Shown here: piece by piece, positions 34,285 through 43,732 of the stretch
How the letters are laid out: the number at the start of each line of letters is the position of its first letter
Numbering within the stretch: position 1 is the stretch's first letter
Source: Metabacillus rhizolycopersici
Lineage (GTDB): Bacteria; Bacillota; Bacilli; Bacillales; Bacillaceae
Direction of reading: 5' to 3'
DNA: 64,000 nucleotides
Assembly (NCBI RefSeq): GCF_020075705.1
Contig: NZ_JAIQUM010000022.1
Location: 1-64,000 of the forward strand
Program-made: the position numbers and the translations under genes
The notes under the pieces: model-generated
What the model saw: the letters and a program-made list of their open reading frames with translations, nothing else
Told to the model about the DNA's origin: nothing
Database searches by the model: none

Positions 34285-35715
34285 ATGAACTATGAAACGG
34301 TTATCGGACTTGAAGTCCATGTTGAATTAAAAACAGATTCTAAAATCTTTTCAAGTGCACCAAACCATTTTGGAGCAGAGCCTAATACGAATACAACAGT
34401 TGTTGAACTTGGCTACCCTGGTGTCTTACCAGTCTTAAATAAGAAAGTAGTCGATTTTGCCATGAAGGCGTGTATGGCATTAAATTGTGAAGTTGCAACT
34501 GAAACGAAATTCGACCGTAAAAATTATTTTTATCCGGATAATCCAAAGGCATACCAAATTTCTCAATTTGATAAGCCAATCGGTGAAAATGGATGGATTG
34601 ATATTGAAGTAAACGGTGAAAAGAAACGAATTGGGATTACACGTATTCATATGGAAGAGGATGCCGGTAAGCTTTTGCACACTGGTGATGGCTATTCATT
34701 AGTCGACCTCAACCGTCAAGGTACGCCACTAATTGAAATCGTGTCTGAGCCAGATATTCGTACACCTGAAGAGGCATATGCATATTTGGAAAAACTAAAA
34801 GCAATCATTCAATATACAGAAGTATCTGATTGTAAAATGGAAGAAGGATCACTTCGCTGTGACGCGAATATCTCGCTTCGTCCAGTGGGACAGGAAGAAT
34901 TCGGTACAAAAGCAGAGTTGAAAAACCTAAACTCATTTGCGTTCGTTCAAAAAGGGTTAGAATATGAAGAAAAACGTCAAGAGAAAGTTCTTCGTTCTGG
35001 TGGAGTCATTGAACAAGAAACGCGTCGTTATGATGAGGCAACGAAAAAGACAATCTTAATGCGCGTAAAAGAAGGATCTGACGATTATCGTTATTTCCCA
35101 GAACCAGACCTTGTTGAACTTTACATTGATGATGAATGGAAGGACCGAATCAGGGCTTCTATTCCAGAGCTTCCGGATGAACGTCGTAAACGCTATGTCG
35201 CTGAACTAGGGTTACCAGAATATGATGCACAAGTATTAACGATGACAAAGGAAGTATCTGACTTCTTCGAACAGACATTAGATGCAGGTGCGGAGGCAAA
35301 ACAAGCTTCAAACTGGATCATGGGTGAAGTATCAGCATACTTAAATGCTGAAGGAAAAGAGCTAAAAGATGTAGCTTTAACAGCAGAAGGTTTAGCTAGT
35401 TTGATCAAATTAATTGAAAATGGAACAATTTCTTCTAAAATTGCCAAACAAGTTTTCAAAGAGCTGATTGAAAATGGTGGAGATGCAGAAAAAATCGTAA
35501 AAGAAAAAGGTCTAGTCCAAATTTCTGACGATGAAACGCTGCGTAAATTTGTTACTGAAGCATTAGATGCGAACCCGCAATCTGTTGACGACTTTAAAAA
35601 TGGAAAACAAAAAGCAATTGGATTCCTCGTCGGTCAAATTATGAAAGCGACAAAGGGTCAAGCAAACCCACCAATGGTGAATAAGCTATTAATGGAGGAA
35701 ATTCAAAAGCGTTAA
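34285..35715 (+). CDS. gatB: Asp/Glu-tRNA(Asn/Gln) amidotransferase subunit B
   Basis: GatB phosphorylates and amidates the mischarged aminoacyl-tRNA. The 476-residue protein starts [21 protein letters not shown], has the signature [18 protein letters not shown] and [14 protein letters not shown], and a C-terminal YqeY-like tail domain. It closes the gatCAB operon before the terminator at 35723. Confidence 0.97.
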   Translation: MNYETVIGLEVHVELKTDSKIFSSAPNHFGAEPNTNTTVVELGYPGVLPVLNKKVVDFAMKACMALNCEVATETKFDRKNYFYPDNPKAYQISQFDKPIGENGWIDIEVNGEKKRIGITRIHMEEDAGKLLHTGDGYSLVDLNRQGTPLIEIVSEPDIRTPEEAYAYLEKLKAIIQYTEVSDCKMEEGSLRCDANISLRPVGQEEFGTKAELKNLNSFAFVQKGLEYEEKRQEKVLRSGGVIEQETRRYDEATKKTILMRVKEGSDDYRYFPEPDLVELYIDDEWKDRIRASIPELPDERRKRYVAELGLPEYDAQVLTMTKEVSDFFEQTLDAGAEAKQASNWIMGEVSAYLNAEGKELKDVALTAEGLASLIKLIENGTISSKIAKQVFKELIENGGDAEKIVKEKGLVQISDDETLRKFVTEALDANPQSVDDFKNGKQKAIGFLVGQIMKATKGQANPPMVNKLLMEEIQKR

Positions 35716-35722
35716 TAATAGG

Positions 35723-35758
35723 AAAAAGCAGTGGAACTCGAATTCCACTGCTTTTTTG
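35723..35758 (+). terminator. Terminator of gatCAB
   Basis: AAAAAGCAGTGGA and TCCACTGCTTTTTT form a 13-base-pair stem ending in a T run. Confidence 0.9.
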
Positions 35759-35763
35759 GTCGT

Positions 35764-35825
35764 TTAGGAAACTATAAAATTCTTGTACTGTGGATAAGCG
35801 CATGCCATTCAACTTCAGCGCCTTT
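35764..35825. repeat. Interspersed repeat, family 1, copy 7 (5' part only)
   Basis: TTAGGAAACTATAAAATTC, TTGTACTGTGGATAAGCGCA and CTTCAGCGCCT match the left third of the copy at 28541. The palindrome and right end are missing. Confidence 0.75.
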
Positions 35826-35952
35826 GTTCTTTGTCTAAGGTGGTAATTAAAATCTGATTTTTTAAAAAGTATAATTTGCTAGTTGTTATTTTATTTATTT
35901 TTTATTATGATTAGTAGTATAAACTATAACGTTACAGTTTTGGGGTGAGGAT

Positions 35953-36353
35953 ATGGGGCAGAGAATCTAAAAATTGGTGAATTAGCAGAACTTACTAATG
36001 TAACGAAACGAACGATTGACTATTATACTACTATGGGTTTATTGAAAGCAGAACGTTCTGCTTCTAATTATCGTTACTATGATCATTCTTCAATTGAACG
36101 TCTAACCTTTATCGAAAAATGCAAAGCTAACGGTTTATCTTTAGATGAAATTAAAAAGAAAATGTTAGAGAAAGACGCAGAAGAAATAGATGTTCAGGAA
36201 TTAAGGTTGAAAATTAAAGGGTTAGAGCAAGATGTATCTGATATACTAGCCAATTTCGATAAGAATGACCCGAAAAGTAGAGCGGATATGAAAAAGCAAA
36301 TATCCAACGAAAGTCTTTCGTTAATCCAAACATTGTTGCTATTGGTAAATTGA
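35953..36353 (+). pseudogene. MerR family transcriptional regulator, frameshifted at the start codon
   Basis: From base 35958 the frame reads AENLKIGELAELTNVTKRTIDYYTTMGLL, a MerR winged helix, then YDHSSIERLTFIEKCKANGL and a dimerisation helix ending at 36353. The expected start ATG at 35953 is out of frame by two bases: ATGGGGCAGAG instead of ATGGCAGAG. Translation from that ATG stops after five codons. The remaining 131 codons are intact, so the shift is recent, an error, or a slippage switch in the G tract. No alternative in-frame start precedes the DNA-binding helix. It likely controls the downstream CNNM gene. Confidence 0.75.
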
Positions 36354-36381
36354 ATATAAACTGAAATAATCTAACGATACT

Positions 36382-36419
36382 AGGAGGTGTACGTCTTACT
36401 CTTGTAAGACTACTCATTG
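36382..36419 (+). promoter_or_regulatory. Shine-Dalgarno, hairpin and TTG start of the CNNM gene
   Basis: AGGAGGTG at 36382-36389 is followed by GTCTTAC-TCTT-GTAAGAC (36393-36410), a perfect seven-base-pair hairpin, and then TTG at 36417. Linear spacing from AGGAGG to the start is 29 bases, far too long. Folding of the 18-base hairpin would cut it to about 11. Confidence 0.6.
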
Positions 36420-37712
36420 ATCACGTTTAATTTAATTTTACTTGCTTTATTAATTGCCTTTACTGCGTTTTTCGTTGCAACAGAATTTGCTATTGTAAAA
36501 GTACGTACATCTAAAATTGACCAACTTATTGCTGAAGGGAAAAAAGGGGCTGTCTCTGCTAAAAAGGTAGTAACACACTTAGATGAATATTTATCAGCCT
36601 GTCAATTAGGGATAACGGTTACTGCGTTAGGGATAGGTTGGTTAGGTGAACCTACATTTGAAAAGATTTTACATCCATTGTTTGAGTATTTCCATTTGAA
36701 TGAATCAATTGCTAGCATTTTATCATTTGGTATAGCGTTTGCTATTGTTACATTTTTGCATGTTGTAGTTGGTGAACTTGCGCCTAAAACGCTTGCGATT
36801 CAAAAGGCAGAGACTATTACATTGTATACAGCAGTTCCGATTATTTGGTTTTATAGACTTATGTATCCGTTCATTTGGGTACTTAATGGCTCTGCCCGTT
36901 TATTAGTTGGTATTTTTGGTTTAAAGCCAGCTTCTGAGAATGAATTAGCTCACTCTGAAGAAGAGCTACGTATCTTAATGTCTGAAAGTTATAAGAGCGG
37001 AGAAATTAATCAAAATGAGTTAAAATACGTCAATAACATCTTTGAGTTTGATGAAAGAATTGCGAAAGAAATAATGGTTCCTCGTACTGAAATGGTAAGT
37101 ATTTCTATTGATGACACTTTTGATGATGTCGTGGATATTTTAACAAAAGAAAACTATACACGCTATCCAGTAGAGGATGGAGACAAAGATAATATTCTAG
37201 GATTTATTAATATGAAGGAATTGCTAACAGAGAAAGTCATGAATCAGGATCGTGTAAACGATTTGAAGTTAGAATCCTATATTAATCCGGTTATCCGTGT
37301 CATTGAGACAATACCGATCCACGATTTATTAGTGAAAATGCAGAAAGAACGTACTCACATAGCAATTTTAATAGACGAATATGGTGGTACATCTGGATTA
37401 GTAACGGTTGAAGACATTTTAGAGGAAATAGTTGGGGAAATTAGAGACGAATTCGATGATGATGAAATTCCAGAAATTCGTAAACTGAAGGAAAATCATT
37501 ATATTTTAGATGCCAAAGTATTAATTGGAGATGTGAATTATTTACTTGGTACTAATTTATCCGATAAAGAAATTGATACAATTGGTGGTTGGTTTCTCAC
37601 TCAAAACTTTGATGCTAAAACGGGTACAGAAATAGAATCTGAAGGATATTTATTCAAGGTTCGTGAAATTGATGGACATCATATTCAATATTTAGAAGTA
37701 ACACAAGTGTAA
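36417..37712 (+). CDS. CNNM/CorC-HlyC family membrane protein with CBS pair (magnesium-exporter type)
   Basis: The 431-residue protein has an N-terminal DUF21/CNNM membrane domain with four helices and [17 protein letters not shown] (about residues 18-34), a CBS pair beginning [13 protein letters not shown] near residue 217, and a C-terminal CorC_HlyC domain ([18 protein letters not shown]). In B. subtilis the MerR-associated relative is YhdP (MpfA), linked to Mg2+ export; that role is inferred here. The start is TTG because no ATG or GTG is near and a stop lies nine bases upstream in frame. It follows the MerR remnant by 63 bases. Confidence 0.85.
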   Translation: MITFNLILLALLIAFTAFFVATEFAIVKVRTSKIDQLIAEGKKGAVSAKKVVTHLDEYLSACQLGITVTALGIGWLGEPTFEKILHPLFEYFHLNESIASILSFGIAFAIVTFLHVVVGELAPKTLAIQKAETITLYTAVPIIWFYRLMYPFIWVLNGSARLLVGIFGLKPASENELAHSEEELRILMSESYKSGEINQNELKYVNNIFEFDERIAKEIMVPRTEMVSISIDDTFDDVVDILTKENYTRYPVEDGDKDNILGFINMKELLTEKVMNQDRVNDLKLESYINPVIRVIETIPIHDLLVKMQKERTHIAILIDEYGGTSGLVTVEDILEEIVGEIRDEFDDDEIPEIRKLKENHYILDAKVLIGDVNYLLGTNLSDKEIDTIGGWFLTQNFDAKTGTEIESEGYLFKVREIDGHHIQYLEVTQV

Positions 37713-37737
37713 AAAAGCCATTTTTGGCTTTTTTTAT
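37711..37737 (+). terminator. Terminator after the CNNM gene
   Basis: AAAAAAGCCA - TTTTTGGCTTTTTTT gives a short GC-poor stem followed by T residues. It overlaps the stop codon. Confidence 0.75.
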
Positions 37738-38113
37738 TTGGTTAACGGAATTTTTTATGCGAATATAAGATGAACGAAAACAGTGTTTATCATGTGATTC
37801 TATTTTAGCCCGAATTTTGTACATCTGGCGTTACTTACTTTAAAGATAGGCATAGTTGTAAGATCGTATTTAGGACTAACTGGCTCCGTTCCTTTCACAT
37901 CATTTTTGACGATCTTTAAATAAAATCATAACATGTGCAAATCTATGAATTATTTATGCTATGCTTTCCTTAGTGAAAAAATTCAAATGATCGATGACTG
38001 CAGGTGTTTACTAGAAAATAGTAATGTAAACCACCTAGTATCAAATGATAAGCTTTAAGTAAAATGAAGCATATGAAAGGATAATAGACCTGCAAGAAAA
38101 CCATCGATATTTT
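37738..38113. other. Intergenic region with inverted repeats next to the recombinase gene
   Basis: No gene is visible. ATCGATGACTGCAGGT (37990-38005) recurs inverted as ACCTGCAAGAAAACCATCGAT without exact spacing (38088-38108; two adjoining halves ACCTGCA and CCATCGAT). Between them lies a hairpin GGTGTTTAC / GTAAACCACC with one bulge. The inverted pair ends beside the tyrosine recombinase stop codon, so it could be a recombination site, but this is a guess. Confidence 0.4.
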
Positions 38114-38671
38114 TCATAAATTTACATCAAGCTTAATCTGGACTCTAGTTTGGTTAGCTACTCCAATGTATTGTCGCGTTTCAGAAGGAGTAGAGTGTTG
38201 AAGTCTTTTTTGAATGAGTGAGATTGCTATTCCCTTTCGATAAGCATGGTATCCGAATGTCTTCCGGAGCGTGTGTGTGCCTATGGAATCATTAATACCA
38301 GCTTGTTTAGCCGCTTCATTAATAATGCGATAAGCTTGTTGGCGAGTAATTGGGTCATTCGTCCTTTTGGATTTAAAAAGGAAATCATTAAAATCTAGCG
38401 CTCCGTTTGATATACACGACTTTAAAGAGTTACGAACCGATAAGTTAAGATATACGGGAGGATCCGTATGGATTGTAGATTGCAGGTAATGATAGTATTC
38501 ATCTTCCTCGCTCTTAAAATCCTTTACATACAAATGCAGTAAATCATGGATCCGAATTCCTGTATTTATGCCTAACATAAACAAACAGTAATCACGGGGT
38601 GAGCGCCGCTCTAAATAAGACTTTATAGATAGAAGTTGTTGTTCATCTTTAATTGCTTCTACGGTTTTCAT
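38114..38671 (-). CDS. Small tyrosine recombinase / integrase (catalytic domain only)
   Basis: The 185-residue protein has the full tyrosine-recombinase set: R40 in GINTGIRIHDLL, a basic FLFKSKR hairpin, H133 and R136 in HTLRKTF, H159 in RLQHSTPSE, and Y168 in TRQYIGV. The usual N-terminal core-binding domain is reduced to about 20 residues. The ATG at 38671 is chosen because AAAGGAG lies upstream; an extension to 38803 has no such signal. Members cleave and rejoin DNA at short sites. No other phage or integron genes are adjacent, and its site is unknown. Confidence 0.85.
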   Translation of the reverse strand: MKTVEAIKDEQQLLSIKSYLERRSPRDYCLFMLGINTGIRIHDLLHLYVKDFKSEEDEYYHYLQSTIHTDPPVYLNLSVRNSLKSCISNGALDFNDFLFKSKRTNDPITRQQAYRIINEAAKQAGINDSIGTHTLRKTFGYHAYRKGIAISLIQKRLQHSTPSETRQYIGVANQTRVQIKLDVNL

Positions 38672-38832
38672 CGAAAAGTGCTCCTTTAAGTTACATAGTA
38701 AAAAGATAAAACAGGAATATATTCCATTAAAACAAATTGCTAAGTTTTTGGCAAAAAAAACTTCTGTCAGTGGATTAGAATAGCTATTGTACAAGAAAAT
38801 CATCGTGATTTACAACATTGATTGATTAAAGG

Positions 38833-38990
38833 TACTATAAAGAAGACTTCCATCAGTGGGGGGCTCTCTTCCCCCACTAATGGTTAGTTCGCACTTATCG
38901 GACCTTTACGGGCAGTTCATCTCTTACCTCCCACCTATCTTTTTTGTACACTCAGAATCCTGGGGTGGGAGTCTTACTGCCCGTTAAGAG
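38833..38990. repeat. Double-palindrome repeat, family 2, copy C (full, reverse orientation)
   Basis: Reading left to right it has TAAAGAAGACTTCCATCAG, the hairpin CCATCAGTGGGGGG / CCCCCACTAATGG, a 30-bp link, then ACGGGCAGT...CTCCCACC and GGGTGGGAGTCTTACTGCCCGT (split in two arms) as outer palindrome. It is the inverted counterpart of copy D at 59270. No coding sequence is inside. It sits between the recombinase and the AI-2E family gene. Confidence 0.85.
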
Positions 38991-39064
38991 TGGGATAAAT
39001 GTATAAACATTATGAAGTTAGTCACTTAGATTTAACTTGCTATGGGCTTGAAAGGGGAAGGTTT

Positions 39065-40201
39065 ATGGAGAATGCACGTCACTCAAAGGGTGGAATATTT
39101 AAAAGGTTTATTTTGAATAATAAATTTGTCCTTTTCTTAATGGTTTTATTATTAATCGGGATTAATATTTTAATCTTTAGGGAAGTATCTTTTATATTTA
39201 CACCGATAAAGGTTCTGTTTAAAGCGGTTTTATTGCCTATAATGATGGCAACCGTACTCTATTATTTATTAAATCCTATCGTTAATTATTTAGAAAGATT
39301 AAAGGTGAAAAGGGTTTATTCTATCCTTTTACTCTATATTATTATTATAGGCTTACTAAGCATCATCGTTGTATCTGTTATCCCTTTTTTACGAGAACAA
39401 ATTATGAGTTTAGTTCGTAGTTTTCCGGCTTATGCTGCAGATGTGGAAGCTTTAATCAAACAGATCGTTGGCAGTCAGTTTGTAAATGAGGCACAAAATA
39501 CGTTAAATATTAATGTTCCTGATCTAGCTAATACGATTTCAAATCATGTATCCAAAATAGTGAATAATACATGGATGGGAATTGGGATTTTTGTCGGGGT
39601 AGTAAAAGATTTTATTTTGGCCTTAATCATTATGCCTTTTATTTTGTTTTATTTGTTAAAGGACGGGAAAAGTCTTCCTAAATATATCCTAACGTTTTTA
39701 CCTGTGACTTTCCGAAACCAGTCATTTACTGTAATGAAGGAAATTAATAGTAGTATTAGTCTGTACATAAGAGGACAAATCATCGTTAGTTTTTGTATAG
39801 GTATTTTAATGTTTATCGGCTTTTTAATAATCGGCCTTGAGTATGCATCACTATTAGCTTTAATTGCGGCATTTACAAGTGTTGTTCCTTATTTGGGACC
39901 TGCAATTGCGATTACTCCAGCATTAATTATTGCGATTGTGACTTCACCAATCATGCTTCTAAAACTAATTGTTGTTTGGACAGTTGTTCAGCTTATTGAA
40001 GGGAAATTTATTTCTCCTCAAATTATGGGGAGAAATCTTCATATACATCCAATCACGATTATCTTTGTTATCTTAACTGCAGGAAATTTATTTGGCGTAA
40101 TCGGAATCATTTTGGCGGTACCAGGGTATGCGGTATTAAAGGTTATTGCAACACATCTATTTGACTGGTTCAAAGCTAAAAGTGAACTTTATAAAGAGTG
40201 A
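39065..40201 (+). CDS. AI-2E family transporter (PerM/UPF0118 type)
   Basis: The 378-residue protein has eight predicted helices with the family landmarks [16 protein letters not shown] (split by the helix end), [14 protein letters not shown], and [16 protein letters not shown] near residue 280, followed by [18 protein letters not shown]. Members are membrane exporters; most do not carry autoinducer 2, and the substrate here is unknown. The ATG at 39065 is used because GGGGAAGG stands before it; an in-frame ATG at 38999 would add 22 hydrophilic residues without a ribosome binding site. Confidence 0.85.
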   Translation: MENARHSKGGIFKRFILNNKFVLFLMVLLLIGINILIFREVSFIFTPIKVLFKAVLLPIMMATVLYYLLNPIVNYLERLKVKRVYSILLLYIIIIGLLSIIVVSVIPFLREQIMSLVRSFPAYAADVEALIKQIVGSQFVNEAQNTLNINVPDLANTISNHVSKIVNNTWMGIGIFVGVVKDFILALIIMPFILFYLLKDGKSLPKYILTFLPVTFRNQSFTVMKEINSSISLYIRGQIIVSFCIGILMFIGFLIIGLEYASLLALIAAFTSVVPYLGPAIAITPALIIAIVTSPIMLLKLIVVWTVVQLIEGKFISPQIMGRNLHIHPITIIFVILTAGNLFGVIGIILAVPGYAVLKVIATHLFDWFKAKSELYKE

Positions 40202-40582
40202 CAGCTTGGTCAATGCCAGATTCGATTCATCCGATTTTACGATTTGCAAATTAATAGGCTCTAAACAGAAAGGTTAAAATCATGAAGTAGATTTTGGCCT
40301 TTTTATTTTGGGGGAATTTATTATAAATAGGTGGAGATAATAACTTTTACCTCAAGGCTATGAGACATCGGAGTAGAATAAACAACAAAATTCAGTGGTG
40401 TAGAATATTTTTTAAGTAATTATGGTGTTTTTGGGATATTTTATGGTATATAAAAAGAAAAATCAACGATATAATGTTAAGACTTTGTAAATTTTTTGAT
40501 AAGATATTGTAAATTCGACAAAATCCAATAAAATAAGACAGTGGATGAAGAAAAATAGAAAGTATCATTGGAGGGTTTCCTA
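40202..40582 (+). other. Intergenic region with a terminator-like hairpin
   Basis: AAAGGTTAAAATC and GATTTTGGCCTTTTT at about 40268-40306 form an imperfect stem with a T tail, probably ending the AI-2E family transcript. The remaining 270 bases are AT-rich and should hold the promoter of the DUF47-pit pair. No gene is visible. Confidence 0.55.
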
Positions 40583-41203
40583 ATGTTGTTTGGTTCAAAA
40601 AAAGATGTGTTTTTTGAGAAACTATTATTGGTTGCTAGAAATGTAGAAAAATCAGCCAAGTACCTAGTTGATCTTAAAATCGATAATATCAGCGATTTAA
40701 AAGAAATCGCTACAGAAATGAAGAGCTACGAAAGTGAAGGGGATACTTATATTCACGAATTGATTGTCGATTTAAATAAGACCTTTATCACACCGATTGA
40801 ACGGGAAGATATTTTACAATTAGCAATGAAAATGGATGATGTACTCGATGGAATGGAACAGTGTATGGCTTATTATGAAATGTTTTCTATTACGGAGCAT
40901 GATGAATACATACAAAAATTCGTCAGCTATATCTACAGTAGCACCCTTGAAATAACAAAGGCGCTGGAATTATTGTCTAATAAAAAACTATTAGATATGA
41001 GAAAACATGCAATTGAAATAAAGGATCTCGAATCAAAATGTGATGAACTGTTAAGAGTGTCGATTAAGCATTTATTTGCTAAACAGAAAGATCCAATTAT
41101 TATTATGCAGTATAAAGAAATTTATGAAATGCTTGAAAAAGTAACTGATAGTTGTCAAGATGTTGCAAATACTATTGAAACCATCATCATGCGAAATGCG
41201 TAA
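40583..41203 (+). CDS. DUF47/PhoU-like protein, Pit accessory
   Basis: The 206-residue helical protein has the DUF47 (TIGR00153) layout: MLFGSKKDVFFEKLL at the start, EIKDLESKCDELLR in the middle, and VTDSCQDVANTIETIIMRNA at the end. Such proteins are paired with low-affinity phosphate carriers and resemble PhoU. The ATG at 40583 follows GGAGGG by seven bases. It lies 20 bases upstream of pit and is clearly cotranscribed; B. subtilis has the same pair (ykaA-pit). Confidence 0.9.
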   Translation: MLFGSKKDVFFEKLLLVARNVEKSAKYLVDLKIDNISDLKEIATEMKSYESEGDTYIHELIVDLNKTFITPIEREDILQLAMKMDDVLDGMEQCMAYYEMFSITEHDEYIQKFVSYIYSSTLEITKALELLSNKKLLDMRKHAIEIKDLESKCDELLRVSIKHLFAKQKDPIIIMQYKEIYEMLEKVTDSCQDVANTIETIIMRNA

Positions 41204-41222
41204 GGGAGCGTCAATTTAAAGT

Positions 41223-42221
41223 ATGGATACAATTTTAATATTAACGATTTTAGTTGTTATATGCGCGCTAGCATTTGACTTTATAAATGGGTTTCATGAT
41301 ACGGCAAATGCTATTGCAACGTCTGTGTCTACACGTGCTCTGTCACCAAGAAGAGCCATCATTTTAGCCGCAGTGATGAACTTTATTGGTGCAATAACTT
41401 TCACTGGTGTGGCTAAAACAATTACTAAGGACATTGTCGATCCATTTGCTTTAGAAAATGGTTCACTTGTCATTTTAGCTGCATTAGTAGCAGCGATTAT
41501 ATGGAATCTACTTACTTGGTATTACGGTATCCCAAGTAGTTCTTCCCATGCATTGATTGGTTCGATTGCTGGAGCTGCAATTTCAGCTGCTGGAATTGGA
41601 ATCTTGAACTATTCAGGCTTTATTAAAATCTTGCAAGCACTACTCATTTCCCCGTTCATTGCATTGGCTGCTGGGTTTATTATGATGAGTTTGTTTGGTC
41701 TTATTTTTAAAAATACTAATTTATATAAAACAAATAAAGGATTTAGGATATTTCAAATTTTCACAGCTGCTTTGCAATCATTCACTCATGGGACAAACGA
41801 TGCCCAAAAGGCGATGGGGATCATTACGATGGCTCTTATTGCTGCTAACTACCATAGTTCCGATGATATACCACTGTGGGTTAGAATTTCTGCAGCATTA
41901 GCTATGGGGATTGGTACGTCAATCGGTGGATGGAAAATAATAAAAACTGTTGGTGGGAAGATTATGAAAATCCGTCCAGTAAACGGTGCTGCTGCTGACT
42001 TATCTTCTGCCATCATTATCTTTGGTGCAACACTCATTCACCTCCCTGTAAGTACAACACATGTTATTTCTTCAGCCATTATGGGGGTTGGATCTGCACA
42101 GAGAGTTAAAGGCGTGAAATGGGGAGTTGCAGGGAAGATTGTCCTAACTTGGGTCATTACTCTACCTATTACTGCGCTTTTAGCCGCAGTGGTTTATCAA
42201 CTGTTAAATTTAATTTTCTAA
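41223..42221 (+). CDS. pit: Low-affinity inorganic phosphate transporter
   Basis: The 332-residue membrane protein belongs to the PiT family. The duplicated signature is visible as DFINGFHDTANAIATSVSTR near the N-terminus and GTNDAQKAMGIITM in the second half, with about ten hydrophobic helices. It imports phosphate, probably as a metal-phosphate with a cation. It is coupled with the DUF47 gene upstream. Confidence 0.93.
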   Translation: MDTILILTILVVICALAFDFINGFHDTANAIATSVSTRALSPRRAIILAAVMNFIGAITFTGVAKTITKDIVDPFALENGSLVILAALVAAIIWNLLTWYYGIPSSSSHALIGSIAGAAISAAGIGILNYSGFIKILQALLISPFIALAAGFIMMSLFGLIFKNTNLYKTNKGFRIFQIFTAALQSFTHGTNDAQKAMGIITMALIAANYHSSDDIPLWVRISAALAMGIGTSIGGWKIIKTVGGKIMKIRPVNGAAADLSSAIIIFGATLIHLPVSTTHVISSAIMGVGSAQRVKGVKWGVAGKIVLTWVITLPITALLAAVVYQLLNLIF

Positions 42222-42568
42222 GCTAATTAAGTGAAACAAAATAAATCCTTGCTTGTTTGGGTATTTATAAAAGATGGCGTTACTTCTACTGGAGGTAAAG
42301 TCATTTTTTTGTATATATTTATTGAAAGGTCTTTGCTTTTTCAACGTTTGTCAATGAGAGAAGGATAGGTATAATCGATGTCTAAAAACTTTGCATTTCC
42401 GTAAAAAAATGGAGATAATATAAGTTAGACATAAAAAGGATTAGACAGTTTTGTCATTGTTAAATTTGGGCACGCTTATGGATATAGATAACACTTGGGT
42501 GGATGAGAACCATTACTTTTTGTGAAAAAGGGAAAATATAATCTTTTATAGAAAATAGGATGATAGGG
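42222..42568. other. Intergenic region before dgkB
   Basis: At about 42273-42308 GATGGCGTTACTT...GGTAAAGTCATTTTTTT forms a weak, interrupted stem followed by seven T, probably the pit terminator. The rest is AT-rich and contains nothing I can assign. Confidence 0.45.
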
Positions 42569-43480
42569 ATGAAAAAGGCAAGAATTATTTATAATCCAAC
42601 TTCAGGACGCGAGCTTTTTAAAAAGCACTTACCTGAGGTGTTACAAAAATTCGAACAAGCTGGTTATGAAACGTCATGTCATGCCACAACTTGTGAAGGC
42701 GATGCAATTCAGGCAGCTAGGGTGGCAGCTGAAAGGGGCTTCGATCTCATCGTAGCAGCAGGTGGAGATGGGACAATTAACGAGGTAGTAAATGGAATAG
42801 CAGTGCTTGAGGACAGACCAAAGATTGCAGTTATTCCTGTTGGAACGACAAACGATTTTGCAAGAGCAATTGGAATCCCGTTAAATAATGTTCCCCAAGC
42901 AGTTGAGGTTATTTTAAATGGCGAATCTAAGAAAATTGATATCGGTCATGTCAACGATCAATATTTTATCAATATAGCAGGTGGAGGCCGTTTAACAGAA
43001 CTGACTTATGAGGTTCCAAGTAAATTAAAAACAATGGTCGGCCAACTTGCCTATTATTTAAAAGGGGTAGAAATGCTACCATCACTTCGTCCAGCTGAAG
43101 TGGAAATAGAATATGATGGTAAGCTTTTTCAAGGAGAAATTATGTTATTTCTAGTTTCGTTAACGAATTCTGTTGGTGGCTTTGAAAGGCTTGCACCAGA
43201 TTCGAAGCTAAACGATGGAATGTTTGACTTGTTAATTTTAAAAAAGGCAAACTTAGCAGAATTTATTCGCGTTGCAACCCTTGCGATAAGGGGAGATCAT
43301 ATAAATGACGACCATATCATTTATACAAAAGCAAATCGGGTAAAGGTTACGAATAAAGATAAAATGCAGTTGAATTTAGACGGTGAATACGGTGGCCTGC
43401 TTCCCGGTGAATTCGTTAATCTCTACCAGCATATTGATTTCATTGTGTCATCAGACAAAGCAAGGCAAATGGAGGACTAA
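42569..43480 (+). CDS. dgkB: Diacylglycerol kinase
   Basis: DgkB phosphorylates soluble-type diacylglycerol released during lipoteichoic acid synthesis, returning it to phospholipid. The 303-residue protein has IYNPTSGRE and the catalytic AAGGDGT (residues 63-69), followed by VIPVGTTNDFARA, the lipid-kinase pattern. The ATG at 42569 gives MKKARIIYNP like B. subtilis DgkB (YerQ); an ATG at 42560 would add three residues. It precedes rlmCD, as in B. subtilis. Confidence 0.95.
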   Translation: MKKARIIYNPTSGRELFKKHLPEVLQKFEQAGYETSCHATTCEGDAIQAARVAAERGFDLIVAAGGDGTINEVVNGIAVLEDRPKIAVIPVGTTNDFARAIGIPLNNVPQAVEVILNGESKKIDIGHVNDQYFINIAGGGRLTELTYEVPSKLKTMVGQLAYYLKGVEMLPSLRPAEVEIEYDGKLFQGEIMLFLVSLTNSVGGFERLAPDSKLNDGMFDLLILKKANLAEFIRVATLAIRGDHINDDHIIYTKANRVKVTNKDKMQLNLDGEYGGLLPGEFVNLYQHIDFIVSSDKARQMED

Positions 43481-43483
43481 TCA

Positions 43484-43513
43484 ACTTGGCAGAATAGTGG
43501 CCAAGTTTTTTTT
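43484..43513 (+). terminator. Terminator after dgkB
   Basis: ACTTGGC - AGAATAGTG - GCCAAGT is followed directly by eight T. Confidence 0.85.
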
Positions 43514-43517
43514 ATAA

Positions 43518-43673
43518 TATCAGAATTTATAAGTTTTGGCTTCGAGAATTGTCCAGCGCAAGCGTCCTAGCCCCTCTTGGGTCTAAGCCATTCTTGAATT
43601 GAAGGTAAAAAACACCTTCTATTCAAGAGTGGCTTATTTGCCCGAGGCTGATCAAGGCGCTTGCGCTTTTCTT
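43518..43673. repeat. Interspersed palindromic repeat, family 1, copy 8
   Basis: It shows ATATCAGAATTTATAAG, CCAGCGCAAGCGTCCTAGCC, GGGTCTAAGCCA, the inverted pair TTCTTGAATTGAAGG / CCTTCTATTCAAGAG, and AGGCTGATCAAGGCGCTTGCG. It is close to the copies at 19083 and 28541. It fills the dgkB-rlmCD gap and may overlap the rlmCD promoter region. Confidence 0.87.
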
Positions 43674-43732
43674 AATGTCAATCGACTATGTTAAAATGAG
43701 TCATACTAGTTTGAATGAAAAGGAAGAAAAAC

